Assembly (NCBI GenBank): GCA_021812805.1
Contig: JAKAMQ010000007.1
Location: 1 to 36,678 of the forward strand
Direction of reading: 5' to 3'
DNA from: Acidobacteriota bacterium
GTDB lineage: Bacteria; Acidobacteriota; Holophagae; Holophagales; Holophagaceae
Length of the DNA: 36,678 nucleotides
Part shown: one piece after another, positions 1 through 6,299 of the stretch
Layout: every line of letters starts with the position of its first letter
Position numbering within the stretch: the stretch's first letter is position 1
Notes under the pieces: generated by a model
The model's database searches: none
What the model saw: only the letters and a program-made list of their open reading frames with translations
What the model was told of the DNA's origin: nothing
Program-made: the position numbers and the translations under genes

Positions 1-64
1 GCCGTAGGCGGAATCCCTCACCTGCGCCCACGGCGTGGTGCTGGTGACGGATTCCGCCTACGGC
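1..64. repeat. 16-bp inverted repeat at the contig end (probable fold-back artefact)
   Basis: Bases 1-16 (GCCGTAGGCGGAATCC) are the exact reverse complement of 49-64, with a 32-base spacer. The second copy encodes the conserved aminotransferase residues DSAYG; the first copy breaks the frame with TAG. This pattern fits a chimeric end produced by amplification or assembly. Confidence 0.75.
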
Positions 65-622
65 GACCTGCGCTTCACCGGCAGCTCCATGCCGCCCTTC
101 CGCCGCCTGCCCGAGGCGGACCACGTCATCCACATCGGCAGCTTCTCCAAGTCCCTGGCCGCCGGTCTGCGCCTGGGCTACCTCATCGCCAGGGAGGACA
201 TCCTCCGCCGCCTGGCGCCCATCCAGGAGGTCCACACCATCGCCCTGTCCACCCTCACGCAGGAGGTGGTGGCGCGCTACCTGGACAGCGGCGGCTTCCG
301 GCGCCACCTGGTCCGCCTGCGCCGCGCCCTGAAGGAGCGCCGGGACGCGATGTACGAAGCGGTGGTCGAGCACTTCCCGCCCGGCACGCAGGTCTCGGAG
401 CCCAAGGGCGGCATGCACCTCTGGGTGGTGCTGCCGGAGGGCTATTCCGCCATGGACCTGCACCGGGACGCGCTCCAGCATGGACTCGGCTTCGCCCCCG
501 GTCCCCTGTTCTTCGCCGATGGCCGGGGCACCAACTGCCTCCGGCTGAACTTCTCCACCCACGACCCCGCGGTCACCCGGGACGCCATCGCGCGCCTGGG
601 CCACCTGGCCCGCCGGACCTGA
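17..622 (+). CDS. PLP-dependent aminotransferase, MocR/2-aminoadipate type (5' partial)
   Basis: This is the C-terminal part of a fold-type I aminotransferase; its start lies outside the window. The motif GSFSKSLAAGLRLGYL contains the lysine expected to bind pyridoxal phosphate, and the C-terminal half (KGGMHLWVVLP ... LRLNFS) is typical of the MocR/2-aminoadipate aminotransferase group. Because the N-terminus is missing, I cannot tell whether it is a free enzyme or carries the N-terminal GntR-type helix-turn-helix of MocR regulators. The ORF track begins at an internal GTG (35), but the frame reads sensibly back to about position 17. Before that, bases 1-16 are the reverse complement of 49-64 and introduce an in-frame TAG, which I regard as an assembly fold-back rather than biology. 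The gene lies 29 bp upstream of ilvE on the same strand and may share a transcript with it. Confidence 0.85.
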   Translation, partial: LTCAHGVVLVTDSAYGDLRFTGSSMPPFRRLPEADHVIHIGSFSKSLAAGLRLGYLIAREDILRRLAPIQEVHTIALSTLTQEVVARYLDSGGFRRHLVRLRRALKERRDAMYEAVVEHFPPGTQVSEPKGGMHLWVVLPEGYSAMDLHRDALQHGLGFAPGPLFFADGRGTNCLRLNFSTHDPAVTRDAIARLGHLARRT

Positions 623-651
623 GCCGGCACCGCCCTGCCTAAGGAGCCCCC

Positions 652-1761
652 ATGAGCACCACGACGTCCACCCCGAGCCTCGACATCCGTCCTTCGACCC
701 ATCCCGCGAGCGCCGAGGAACGCGCCCGGAAGATGGCGAATCCCGGGTTTGGCCGCGTCTTCACGGATCACATGGTGGTCATCCCCTACCGGGAAGGGGA
801 GGGCTGGGGCCGCGGCGAACTCAAGGCCTACGGGCCGATCGCCATGGACCCCGCCTCCTCCGTGCTGCACTACGGCCAGGCCATTTTCGAGGGCTTCAAG
901 GCCTACCACCAGCAGGATGGCAGCGTGGCCAGCTTCCGCCCCGAAGCCAATGCACGCCGCTTCCAGACCTCCGCGCGGCGGCTGGCCATGCCGGAGCTGC
1001 CCGAGGAGCTGTTCCTCGAAGCGGCCCAGGCCCTCATCCGCCAGGACCGCGCCTGGATCCCCAGCGCCATCGGCGAGAGCCTCTACCTGCGCCCCCTGAT
1101 GATCGCCACGGATGCCCTCCTCGGCGTGCGGCCCAGCAGTGAGTACCTGTTCCTCCTCATCGCCAGCCCCAGCGGCGCCTACTTCGCCCAGGGGGTGAAG
1201 CCGGTGACCGTGTGGATCTCCGAGGACTACGTCCGTGCCGCGCCCGGCGGCACGGGCTTCGCCAAGTGCGCCGGCAACTATGCCGCCAGCCTCGTGGCCC
1301 AGCGCCAGGCCAAGGGCGAGGGCTGCGACCAGGTGGTGTGGCTCGATGCCATCCACCGCCAGTTCGTCGAGGAGATGGGCGGCATGAACATCTTCTTCGT
1401 CTACCAGGAGAACGGCGAGACGGTGGTGGTCACCCCCGAACTCACCGGCACCCTGCTGCCCGGCGTGACGCGAGACAGCCTCCTGCAGCTGGCCAAGGAC
1501 CAGGGCTGGCGCGCCGAGGAACGCAAGATCAGCACCCAGGAATGGGACGCCGCCCTCAAGGAAGGCCGCATGACGGAGGCCTTCGCCTGCGGCACCGCCG
1601 CGGTCATCACGCCCATCGGCCGCGTGAAATCCGCCAAGGGGGACTGGCTGGTGAATGGCGGCGAGACCGGCCCCGTCGCCGCCAAGCTGCGGGAGGTGCT
1701 CCTGAACCTCCAGCACGGCGTCGCCCCCGACACCCACGGGTGGATGACCCGGATCCTCTGA
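652..1761 (+). CDS. ilvE: branched-chain amino acid aminotransferase
   Basis: A 369-residue class IV (fold-type IV) aminotransferase of the longer, group II BCAT type. It catalyses the last, reversible transamination in leucine, isoleucine and valine synthesis, using glutamate and pyridoxal phosphate in the cytosol. The N-terminal block around SVLHYGQAIFEGFKAY, the PLP-lysine motif GGTGFAKCAGNYAAS (Lys205) and the late ACGTAAVITP-like block (CGTAAVITPIG) are all present and in order, and the length is normal. The ATG is preceded by AAGGAG. A strong hairpin terminator follows at 1789. The AT-rich island begins directly after that terminator, so this gene marks the left edge of the ancestral chromosome. 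Confidence 0.96.
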   Translation: MSTTTSTPSLDIRPSTHPASAEERARKMANPGFGRVFTDHMVVIPYREGEGWGRGELKAYGPIAMDPASSVLHYGQAIFEGFKAYHQQDGSVASFRPEANARRFQTSARRLAMPELPEELFLEAAQALIRQDRAWIPSAIGESLYLRPLMIATDALLGVRPSSEYLFLLIASPSGAYFAQGVKPVTVWISEDYVRAAPGGTGFAKCAGNYAASLVAQRQAKGEGCDQVVWLDAIHRQFVEEMGGMNIFFVYQENGETVVVTPELTGTLLPGVTRDSLLQLAKDQGWRAEERKISTQEWDAALKEGRMTEAFACGTAAVITPIGRVKSAKGDWLVNGGETGPVAAKLREVLLNLQHGVAPDTHGWMTRIL

Positions 1762-1788
1762 TCCACTGATCCTCTGCCCCGACCCGGA

Positions 1789-1823
1789 GCGCGCCCGCGG
1801 ATGCGGGCGCGCTTCGTTTGTTT
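1789..1823 (+). terminator. intrinsic terminator of ilvE
   Basis: A perfect 10-bp stem, GCGCGCCCGC / GCGGGCGCGC, with a 4-base loop (GGAT) is followed by the T-rich run TTCGTTTGTTT. It lies 28 bp after the ilvE stop. The end of the T-rich tract overlaps the left 12-bp direct repeat of the island. Confidence 0.85.
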
Positions 1824-1830
1824 GCGCCAA
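1819..1830. repeat. left copy of 12-bp direct repeat flanking the AT-rich island
   Basis: TGTTTGCGCCAA occurs here and again at 3972-3983. The two copies sit exactly where base composition switches from GC-rich chromosome to AT-rich insert. Flanking bases differ on both sides, so the identity is exactly 12 bp. This could be a target-site duplication or a recombination core. Confidence 0.7.
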
Positions 1831-1833
1831 TGT

Positions 1834-2304
1834 TTACTTTACAGCGTAGGGAGTAAACTCAACAAATTCACAACCTATTACAAATTTTTGTTGCCCAAGC
1901 CCACAAAGGGTCATGTGATCTATTTTTCCGCAAGGCCGGTCATTTGGAACTCCTTTAATATCAAAGAACAATGAATTATCTCCAATTTTCAACAGTCGGA
2001 ATGGCGCATCAAAGATGCAACCAATCGGGTGCGCTTTCTCATCTACAAAAAAGACTCTTCGGCTCATGCGTTGGCCGCCGCCAAACACAAGTTCTCCTTG
2101 AATGACCGTTATAACTTTGTTATCAACAGTCACGTTTCCATATACCAACAATTTTAGTTTCGATGGTGTGCTAAAGAAATCGTCGTCGATCTTCTGCAGC
2201 GCATATATTTGCTGCTTAGATGGGCGAACTAGTTTTGGGTGGCTGGCCAGTACGGATGTTGTGCTGATCAAGTCAAGACAAATTGCGACAAAAAACGATC
2301 TCAT
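1834..2304 (-). CDS. small exported protein, putative immunity protein of the lysozyme-like module
   Basis: I do not recognise a named family. The ORF track begins at 2463, but the true start is probably ATG 2304: TAGGAGGCG gives a strong Shine-Dalgarno 7-8 nt upstream, and translation from there begins with a signal peptide (MRSFFVAICLDLISTTSVLA). The mature part is about 135 residues with four cysteines (FVDEKAHPIGC, RPCGK, LCGLG, VIGCEF) that could form disulfides in the periplasm. The upstream lysozyme-like ORF ends at 2315, and its stop codon TAG overlaps this gene's ribosome binding site, so the two are translationally linked. A periplasmic partner directly behind a wall hydrolase is the expected position of an immunity protein or lysozyme inhibitor; that role is inferred from context. 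Confidence 0.6.
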   Translation of the reverse strand: MRSFFVAICLDLISTTSVLASHPKLVRPSKQQIYALQKIDDDFFSTPSKLKLLVYGNVTVDNKVITVIQGELVFGGGQRMSRRVFFVDEKAHPIGCIFDAPFRLLKIGDNSLFFDIKGVPNDRPCGKIDHMTLCGLGQQKFVIGCEFVEFTPYAVK

Positions 2305-2314
2305 TAATCGCCTC

Positions 2315-2671
2315 CTAACAATTGAAGAATTCGCGCAGCATACCAATCGCGATGTTGTTGCCTGGATGGTATTTGTATTCCCTTGTATTGCCATTGTAAT
2401 CACGTAATGCACCTGACATACCTTTGTATGATCCGTCGCTCCTATAAGCTTTTGCATTAGCAATGCTTATTCCAGCCGCGATGCTTACCAGAGGTGTCAT
2501 CCTCTGGCCCTTTGTGAGCCCGAATTGCGCTTTCCACCCATTGCCCCAATCGCCTCTATGGTTGGCGGAAAAGGGATCGCTAAGAAATGCCTTTTTACTG
2601 CCACCTTCTTCAACCATAGCCTGGGCTTTAAGCTGCATGGGTGTCAGGTACATGGGATCACTTGGTTTCAA
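2315..2671 (-). CDS. lysozyme/transglycosylase-like toxin domain, probably 5' truncated or interrupted
   Basis: The 118-residue product resembles an SLT/lysozyme-like domain. It starts with a helix around LKAQAMVEEGG, whose glutamate sits where the catalytic acid of goose-type lysozymes and lytic transglycosylases lies. It continues with KAFLSDPFSANHRGDW and a distal GALRDYNGN that resembles the family's AxxxYNxG block. This would be a murein hydrolase. The start is uncertain: TTG 2671 or ATG 2653, neither with a good ribosome binding site. The same frame is open further upstream to an in-frame TGA at 2732-2734 and, beyond that TGA, reads on as plausible protein (GIGWPVHGVIGPIKGYDE) back to about 2835. 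The gene may therefore be a longer one broken by a nonsense change. Its stop overlaps the ribosome binding site of the downstream putative immunity gene. The family assignment is by motif resemblance only. Confidence 0.5.
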   Translation of the reverse strand: MKPSDPMYLTPMQLKAQAMVEEGGSKKAFLSDPFSANHRGDWGNGWKAQFGLTKGQRMTPLVSIAAGISIANAKAYRSDGSYKGMSGALRDYNGNTREYKYHPGNNIAIGMLREFFNC

Positions 2672-2835
2672 ATGATTTCGTGAGTTATGGTTGGAGGCGG
2701 CCCAACAGAACAGTCCATCTAGGCACTTGCGTCAAGCATTTTTACCGGATTCATCATAGCCCTTAATTGGCCCGATAACGCCGTGGACAGGCCAACCAAT
2801 GCCTTTTTCTGTTTCAGCCGACGATCCTATCGTTG
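2672..2835 (-). pseudogene. upstream coding remnant of the lysozyme-like module, interrupted by TGA
   Basis: In the frame of the lysozyme-like ORF, this stretch translates without other stops after a TAG near 2836, and gives GIGWPVHGVIGPIKGYDE and then CLDGLFCWAAS, separated by a TGA at 2732-2734. It has no ATG of its own and no ribosome binding site. I read it as the N-terminal linker of a formerly longer toxin. The alternative is noncoding sequence that happens to be open over about 160 bases. Confidence 0.35.
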
Positions 2836-3459
2836 AGTGGCTCTATTTTTGATCTGAAGTAGATGAGTCTTTTCTAGTGCTGAAATTACAGGAAGATCGA
2901 CGCGTTCATTCGACCGTGGATCTTTCCATTCATCATCCGATACAACATACCATTCGTTAAGCGCCTCTACTACCTGTTGAATTAATTTTTTGGGACTAAT
3001 AATAAGGATATGATGGTTGTTTTCTGCGAACCAAAACACACCCTGTATGTAGGCTTGTCGCTCCTTGTCGTCTATTCCACGCCACCACAGTCCGGAGTGA
3101 AATCCTACAGGACCCTCCCATCGTTCTCCCTGCTCATTTGGCTTAATGGACGGTGCCTTCTTGACTGAATTCATGATAATATTATTTAATAAATTCTTAT
3201 TATCATAATTCAATGAATTATCAATTAATCGAAGAACCTCCTGTAAATCACGGTCGATAAATTTTTTCGAATTAACAGATACCGACCGATAGCAATCAGT
3301 GAAACCTAGTACAGCCAATTGTTTTTGCGTTGCGTTATATCCACGCCATATAGTGACATCAGCAGTGGCTTGTCCATAGACTAAAGACGACGTACTCAAA
3401 AAGATAATCGAAATTAAGGCATATTTTAAATAATTGAATGCATGGTTAATTTGGCGCAT
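2827..3459 (-). CDS. exported protein, putative immunity protein of the amidase module
   Basis: The 210-residue protein begins with a clear signal peptide (KYALISIIFLSTSSLVYG, cleavage probably before QATAD), so it acts outside the cytoplasm. The mature chain is helical and polar, with the block GLWWRGIDDKERQAYIQGVFW and a C-terminal YVVSDDEWKDPRSNERVD stretch; I cannot assign a named family. The start ATG overlaps the end of the amidase ORF by 14 nt, with GGAG about 12 nt upstream inside that ORF, which implies coupled translation. An exported partner behind a cysteine peptidase/amidase toxin is typical of the Tae/Tai type of type VI effector-immunity pairs and of related Rhs cassettes; the immunity role is inferred from that context. 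The gene is AT-rich and intact even though its presumed toxin is frameshifted, so it may still protect the host. Confidence 0.6.
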   Translation of the reverse strand: MRQINHAFNYLKYALISIIFLSTSSLVYGQATADVTIWRGYNATQKQLAVLGFTDCYRSVSVNSKKFIDRDLQEVLRLIDNSLNYDNKNLLNNIIMNSVKKAPSIKPNEQGERWEGPVGFHSGLWWRGIDDKERQAYIQGVFWFAENNHHILIISPKKLIQQVVEALNEWYVVSDDEWKDPRSNERVDLPVISALEKTHLLQIKNRATQR

Positions 3460-3983
3460 AATATATTATATCTCCATGCTTTGGGGTCATTACCCTAGTT
3501 TCGTGAACAACGCCGTTTATTTGACCAATATTAGCTAATAATGGACCGCTTCCTCTAGGTGGATGATCCCCTGGCACCCCCTCAGGTCGGACTGTTGCAA
3601 TATGACCGTGGATCTTTTCAAACTGAGTTGCAAACACCACCACCCCAGAGGTCGCTAGCTGTTGTGCCTGCTGAGGTGATACTGGGTGATAGCCATTCTG
3701 TGGATTTGCCAGATTTGCGATTTTGCGCGTTCGCCGGTAGGGCAACTCCTTTTGAATTCGCCAATATGCCTTCGGTTTTAACACCCAAAGCGGTTGCAAT
3801 ATTGTTCGCACCTTGATTGCAATGCGTTATCCCAGCCGCTAGAGTGTCTGGTGCGAATTTAGGGTTACTCATTGCCGCGTTTTGTGCATTTACAAGAGCT
3901 TGAACCTTATCCCCATTGCCTCCTGATTGCGCCGGACCAATACCAACACCAGCCCCCACCAACAAACCGCCTGTTTGCGCCAA
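3446..3983 (-). pseudogene. papain-like (NlpC/P60-type) amidase toxin domain, frameshifted
   Basis: Two ORFs in different frames make one domain. The 5' frame (3983 downward) carries a Gly-rich linker (LLVGAGVGIG) and the block AAGITHCNQGANNIATALG, in which Cys55 is the probable nucleophile. The 3' frame carries NGYHPVSPQQAQQLATSGV, then GHIATVRP with the probable catalytic His, and ends HGDIIYYAPN. Skipping one base in the four-base run at 3721-3724 joins them smoothly (ANAQ then IANLANPQ). A cysteine amidase with these CNxxxxxIAxxLG and GHxAxVRP blocks is typical of peptidoglycan-cleaving effectors. The N-terminus begins inside the 12-bp direct repeat and has no delivery domain, so this is a detached toxin end. 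A sequencing error in the homopolymer would make it an intact ORF of about 178 residues. Confidence 0.55.
3972..3983. repeat. right copy of 12-bp direct repeat flanking the AT-rich island
   Basis: Second copy of TGTTTGCGCCAA. On the minus strand its reverse complement TTGGCGCAAACA supplies the apparent TTG start of the first toxin ORF, so that start may be created by the junction. Removing 1831-3983 would restore an intergenic gap of roughly 80 bp between convergent ilvE and the lipoprotein gene. Confidence 0.7.
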
Positions 3984-3992
3984 CCGTCTCGA

Positions 3993-5141
3993 TCAGGGGT
4001 AGCTGAGGCTGGCAGTGGCGATGGCGCCAGAGGAGACCTGGACCGGGGAGCCGTAGACCTGGGTCACCGGGGTGGCTCCGGCGGTGCTGCGTTCGGACGT
4101 CACGCCGTAGAAGCTTGGGGCCAGCCCGGTGAAGTACACCTGGTCCTGGGCGGTGCCGGTGACGGCGCTCTGGGAGCGGACAATGAGGTTCTCGAGCAGC
4201 CCGGGGCCCGCGGAGAGGTTCTGCCGCAGCTCGCCCCAGGTGGCCGCCGTCGCAAGTGAGGGGGGATTGATGGTCAGGGTCAGGGCCCCGGGCTGCTGGG
4301 CGCCGCTGAAGGCCAGGTTCGCGGTGGCGGTGGCGGCGGCCGTCACGCTGATGGGACTGGAGGCTTCGGCGGCATAGGCCGAAAGGGTGCTGGCAGGCTG
4401 GGACACCACGAAGTAGGCCGTGCTGGGGCCCGCGGGCAGGCACTCCAGCAGGTAGCTGCCGGTGGCATCCGTGAAGGCCCGGCGCTGGAGGGTGGCCACC
4501 TGGAGGCCATCCACCGTTTCCGCATAGACCTCCGCGCCCACCAAGGGCGTGGTGCCATCCGTCAGCTTCCCGGTGATGCTGGCCGCCTGGGCCAGGTCAT
4601 AGGCCTGGCCCGTGGCCTGGAAGGTGTAGGGAGGTGTGCCGGCCCGCTGCTGGATGGCCTGCTGGCCCGAAAACATCAGCTGGGCGGTGGTACTTCCGCC
4701 CGAGGTCACGGTCACGGATCCCGGGAGGACGGTCGTGGTCGGCATGGACAGGGGCTGGCCTTTGCTGGCGCCCGTGGGAACCACGTAGGCCGCGAGGTTG
4801 ATGGGATTCGCGTAGTTCTGGGTGGCCCAGGTGATCCGGAACTGGGTGTAGGTGGCCGGGGGCACGGCGATGGTGGACAGCATCACAGCGCTGTGGCCGT
4901 TCTGGAGGGTCATCAGGTCGTAGCTGGCCTGCACGTTGCCGAGGGCCATCCAGGTGGAGCCGTTGGTGGAAGCCTCCACCTTCTCGACGCTCACCACGGC
5001 CTGGTCATAGCCGGGGAAGCTGTCGGTACCGAAGCGGAGGGTCAGATTGCCGGTGGGGGTGGAACCGCCGGAGCCGCTGCCGCCCCCGCAGGCCAAGGTG
5101 AAACCCAGGAGCAGGACGGCCAGGATCGAACGTGCGCGCAT
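3993..5141 (-). CDS. DUF4382-like lipoprotein with carboxypeptidase-regulatory-like domain
   Basis: A 382-residue lipoprotein. The ORF track starts at 5276, but ATG 5141 has AGGAG 7 nt upstream and begins a lipoprotein signal peptide (MRARSILAVLLLGFTLAC), giving lipidated Cys18, then a Gly/Ser linker. Residues of about 30-190 (LTLRFGTDSFPGYDQAVVSVEKVE ... TYTQFRITW) match the pattern of DUF4382, a domain of Bacteroidota/Acidobacteria surface lipoproteins. Residues of about 220-300 form a carboxypeptidase-regulatory-like beta sandwich (GKLTDGTTPLVGAEVYAE ... DATGSYLLECLPAG), followed by another sandwich-like region ending LSYP. It is probably exposed at the outer membrane; no enzymatic role is visible. 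It is transcribed divergently from the CRP-like regulator, and its 3' end abuts the AT-rich island. Confidence 0.75.
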   Translation of the reverse strand: MRARSILAVLLLGFTLACGGGSGSGGSTPTGNLTLRFGTDSFPGYDQAVVSVEKVEASTNGSTWMALGNVQASYDLMTLQNGHSAVMLSTIAVPPATYTQFRITWATQNYANPINLAAYVVPTGASKGQPLSMPTTTVLPGSVTVTSGGSTTAQLMFSGQQAIQQRAGTPPYTFQATGQAYDLAQAASITGKLTDGTTPLVGAEVYAETVDGLQVATLQRRAFTDATGSYLLECLPAGPSTAYFVVSQPASTLSAYAAEASSPISVTAAATATANLAFSGAQQPGALTLTINPPSLATAATWGELRQNLSAGPGLLENLIVRSQSAVTGTAQDQVYFTGLAPSFYGVTSERSTAGATPVTQVYGSPVQVSSGAIATASLSYP

Positions 5142-5233
5142 GGTCACTCCTGGAGCAAGGATGATCCATTCCAGTGTAGTCCGGTCTGGCCCGGGGATCC
5201 GCGCCGGCCTGGCAGGGCCCCCGCAGAGTCGGA

Positions 5234-5258
5234 ATGATCCATACTTTTGTATGGTCAT
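5234..5258. promoter_or_regulatory. inverted repeat spanning the start codon of the CRP-like regulator
   Basis: ATGATCCATAC, four T residues and GTATGGTCAT form a palindrome with one unpaired base; the ATG start (5251-5253) lies within the right arm. A second ATGATCCAT occurs at 5161-5169 in the same divergent region. This could be an operator for the regulator itself or an mRNA hairpin that hides the start codon. I see no protein-specific consensus that decides between these. Confidence 0.45.
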
Positions 5259-6165
5259 CTCGAAACCGTCGCTCACGCCCTCCGAACGCCGCCTGCTTCA
5301 GGTGCTCGCGGCCTGGCCGGAGGATCGCCTGCCCCCCACGCTCCGGGAGCTGGCGGAGGCGCTGGGCTGGCGCACCGCCGCAGCCGTGCGGGAGTACCTC
5401 GACCGGCTGGCGGTGAAGGGGCTGGTGGCGCGGCAGCCGGGGCGGGCGCGGAGCGTCCGGGTGGCGGCGAAGGGCTGGAGCCTGGCGCAGGGCGCCCTCC
5501 TGGGGCCCCCGCCCGGCGAAGAGCCGGAGTCTGGCATCATGCGCATGCTGGGGGGGCTCGCCCAGGGCGTCCCGGTGGGGAAGGGCGCCTTCCTGTGGCA
5601 CCAGGGGGATCCAGCCGACCGGCTGGTGCAGGTGGAACATGGCCTGCTGCGGGCCTTCCGGACCTTCGAGGACGGGCGCTCGGCGACGCTGTTGCGGTTC
5701 GGCCCCGGGGATATCCTCGGCTTCGCGCCGTTCTTCGAGGGCGCCGGTTATCCCGCCAGTGTGGAGGCCGTGGAGGCCTCGCGGGTGCGGGTGGTCCATC
5801 GCCGGGATCTGGAGACGGCCCTCCGGGAGCCCCGGATGGCCATGGCCCTGCTCGAGCTCCTGGCCCGGCGGTTGCGCACGGCCTTCGACACCATCGAGCA
5901 GCTCTCCATCCGCAGCGCGGTGAACCGCGTGGCGGCGGCTCTGGAGCCCCTGGTGCCCGGCGGCCCCTATCCCATCGTCACCATCCCGGGCACGGGCCGG
6001 GCCTTCGCGGAGGGCATGGGCCTGACGCCGGCCGCCTTCTCCCGGGCGCTGGCGGCCCTCGTCCGGCGGGCGGTGCTGCACCGGCTCGGCCCGCGCCGGT
6101 TCCAGGTGCTCCACCTGGAGGCGCTGAGGCGCCTGGCCTCGGGACGGGAAACGTACGGAAGTTGA
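5251..6165 (+). CDS. LexA-type winged helix fused to a CRP/FNR-like regulator
   Basis: A 304-residue transcription regulator, longer than ordinary CRP proteins (about 200-230). Residues of about 8-73 (LTPSERRLLQVLAAWPEDRLPPTLRELAEALGW and following) look like the LexA N-terminal winged helix, including the PPTLRELAEALG recognition region and the KGLV wing. Residues of about 95-205 form a cyclic-nucleotide-binding-type beta roll (FLWHQGDPADRLVQVEHG, LLRFGPGDILGFAPFFEG). A dimerisation helix follows, and then a CRP-type helix-turn-helix (GMGLTPAAFSRALAALVRRAVL). The ligand pocket is not the canonical cAMP site, so the signal is unknown. ATG 5251 is chosen because upstream codons of the long ORF overlap the divergent gene and look noncoding. 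There is no clear ribosome binding site and the start lies in a palindrome. It probably controls the efflux operon starting 134 bp downstream and/or the divergent lipoprotein; this is inferred. Confidence 0.8.
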   Translation: MVISKPSLTPSERRLLQVLAAWPEDRLPPTLRELAEALGWRTAAAVREYLDRLAVKGLVARQPGRARSVRVAAKGWSLAQGALLGPPPGEEPESGIMRMLGGLAQGVPVGKGAFLWHQGDPADRLVQVEHGLLRAFRTFEDGRSATLLRFGPGDILGFAPFFEGAGYPASVEAVEASRVRVVHRRDLETALREPRMAMALLELLARRLRTAFDTIEQLSIRSAVNRVAAALEPLVPGGPYPIVTIPGTGRAFAEGMGLTPAAFSRALAALVRRAVLHRLGPRRFQVLHLEALRRLASGRETYGS

Positions 6166-6299
6166 TCGGGAGCAACGCAGCGGAGGGACATCGCACCGAT
6201 CCTGTCTCTTGCGGATCGCATGCTTCCGCTGCCGCAGGCGGGCCTTGGCCCAGCGTGGCGGAGCGCGGAGGATCCCTCCCCTGTCCTGAGGAGCGAGCC

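Larger units (their letters stand above)
1819..3983 (-). mobile_element. AT-rich island with two orphan toxin-immunity modules
   Basis: The stretch is visibly AT-rich compared with the GC-rich genes on both sides, and is bracketed by the 12-bp direct repeat. All its recognisable genes run on the minus strand: a frameshifted papain-like amidase, an exported protein, a lysozyme-like domain and a second exported protein. Toxin followed immediately by a small exported partner is the arrangement of type VI or Rhs effector-immunity pairs that attack peptidoglycan in the periplasm. No transposase, integrase, VgrG, PAAR or Rhs delivery part is visible, so these look like orphan cassettes. The mobile-element call rests on composition and the repeat, not on a recognised recombinase. 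Confidence 0.55.

Noticed and set aside
2102-2407. Plus-strand ORF of 101 residues in the AT-rich island
   Set aside because: It is antisense to the signal-peptide-bearing small protein, whose ribosome binding site and start are much better.
3718-3729. Programmed frameshifting in the amidase ORF
   Set aside because: The required shift is +1 at a short AAAA run without a slippery heptamer, rare codon stall or following pseudoknot that I can see; mutation or sequencing error is simpler.
1819-3983. Integron cassette array with attC sites
   Set aside because: No GTTRRRY core with paired imperfect arms could be seen after the ORFs, and no integrase is present.
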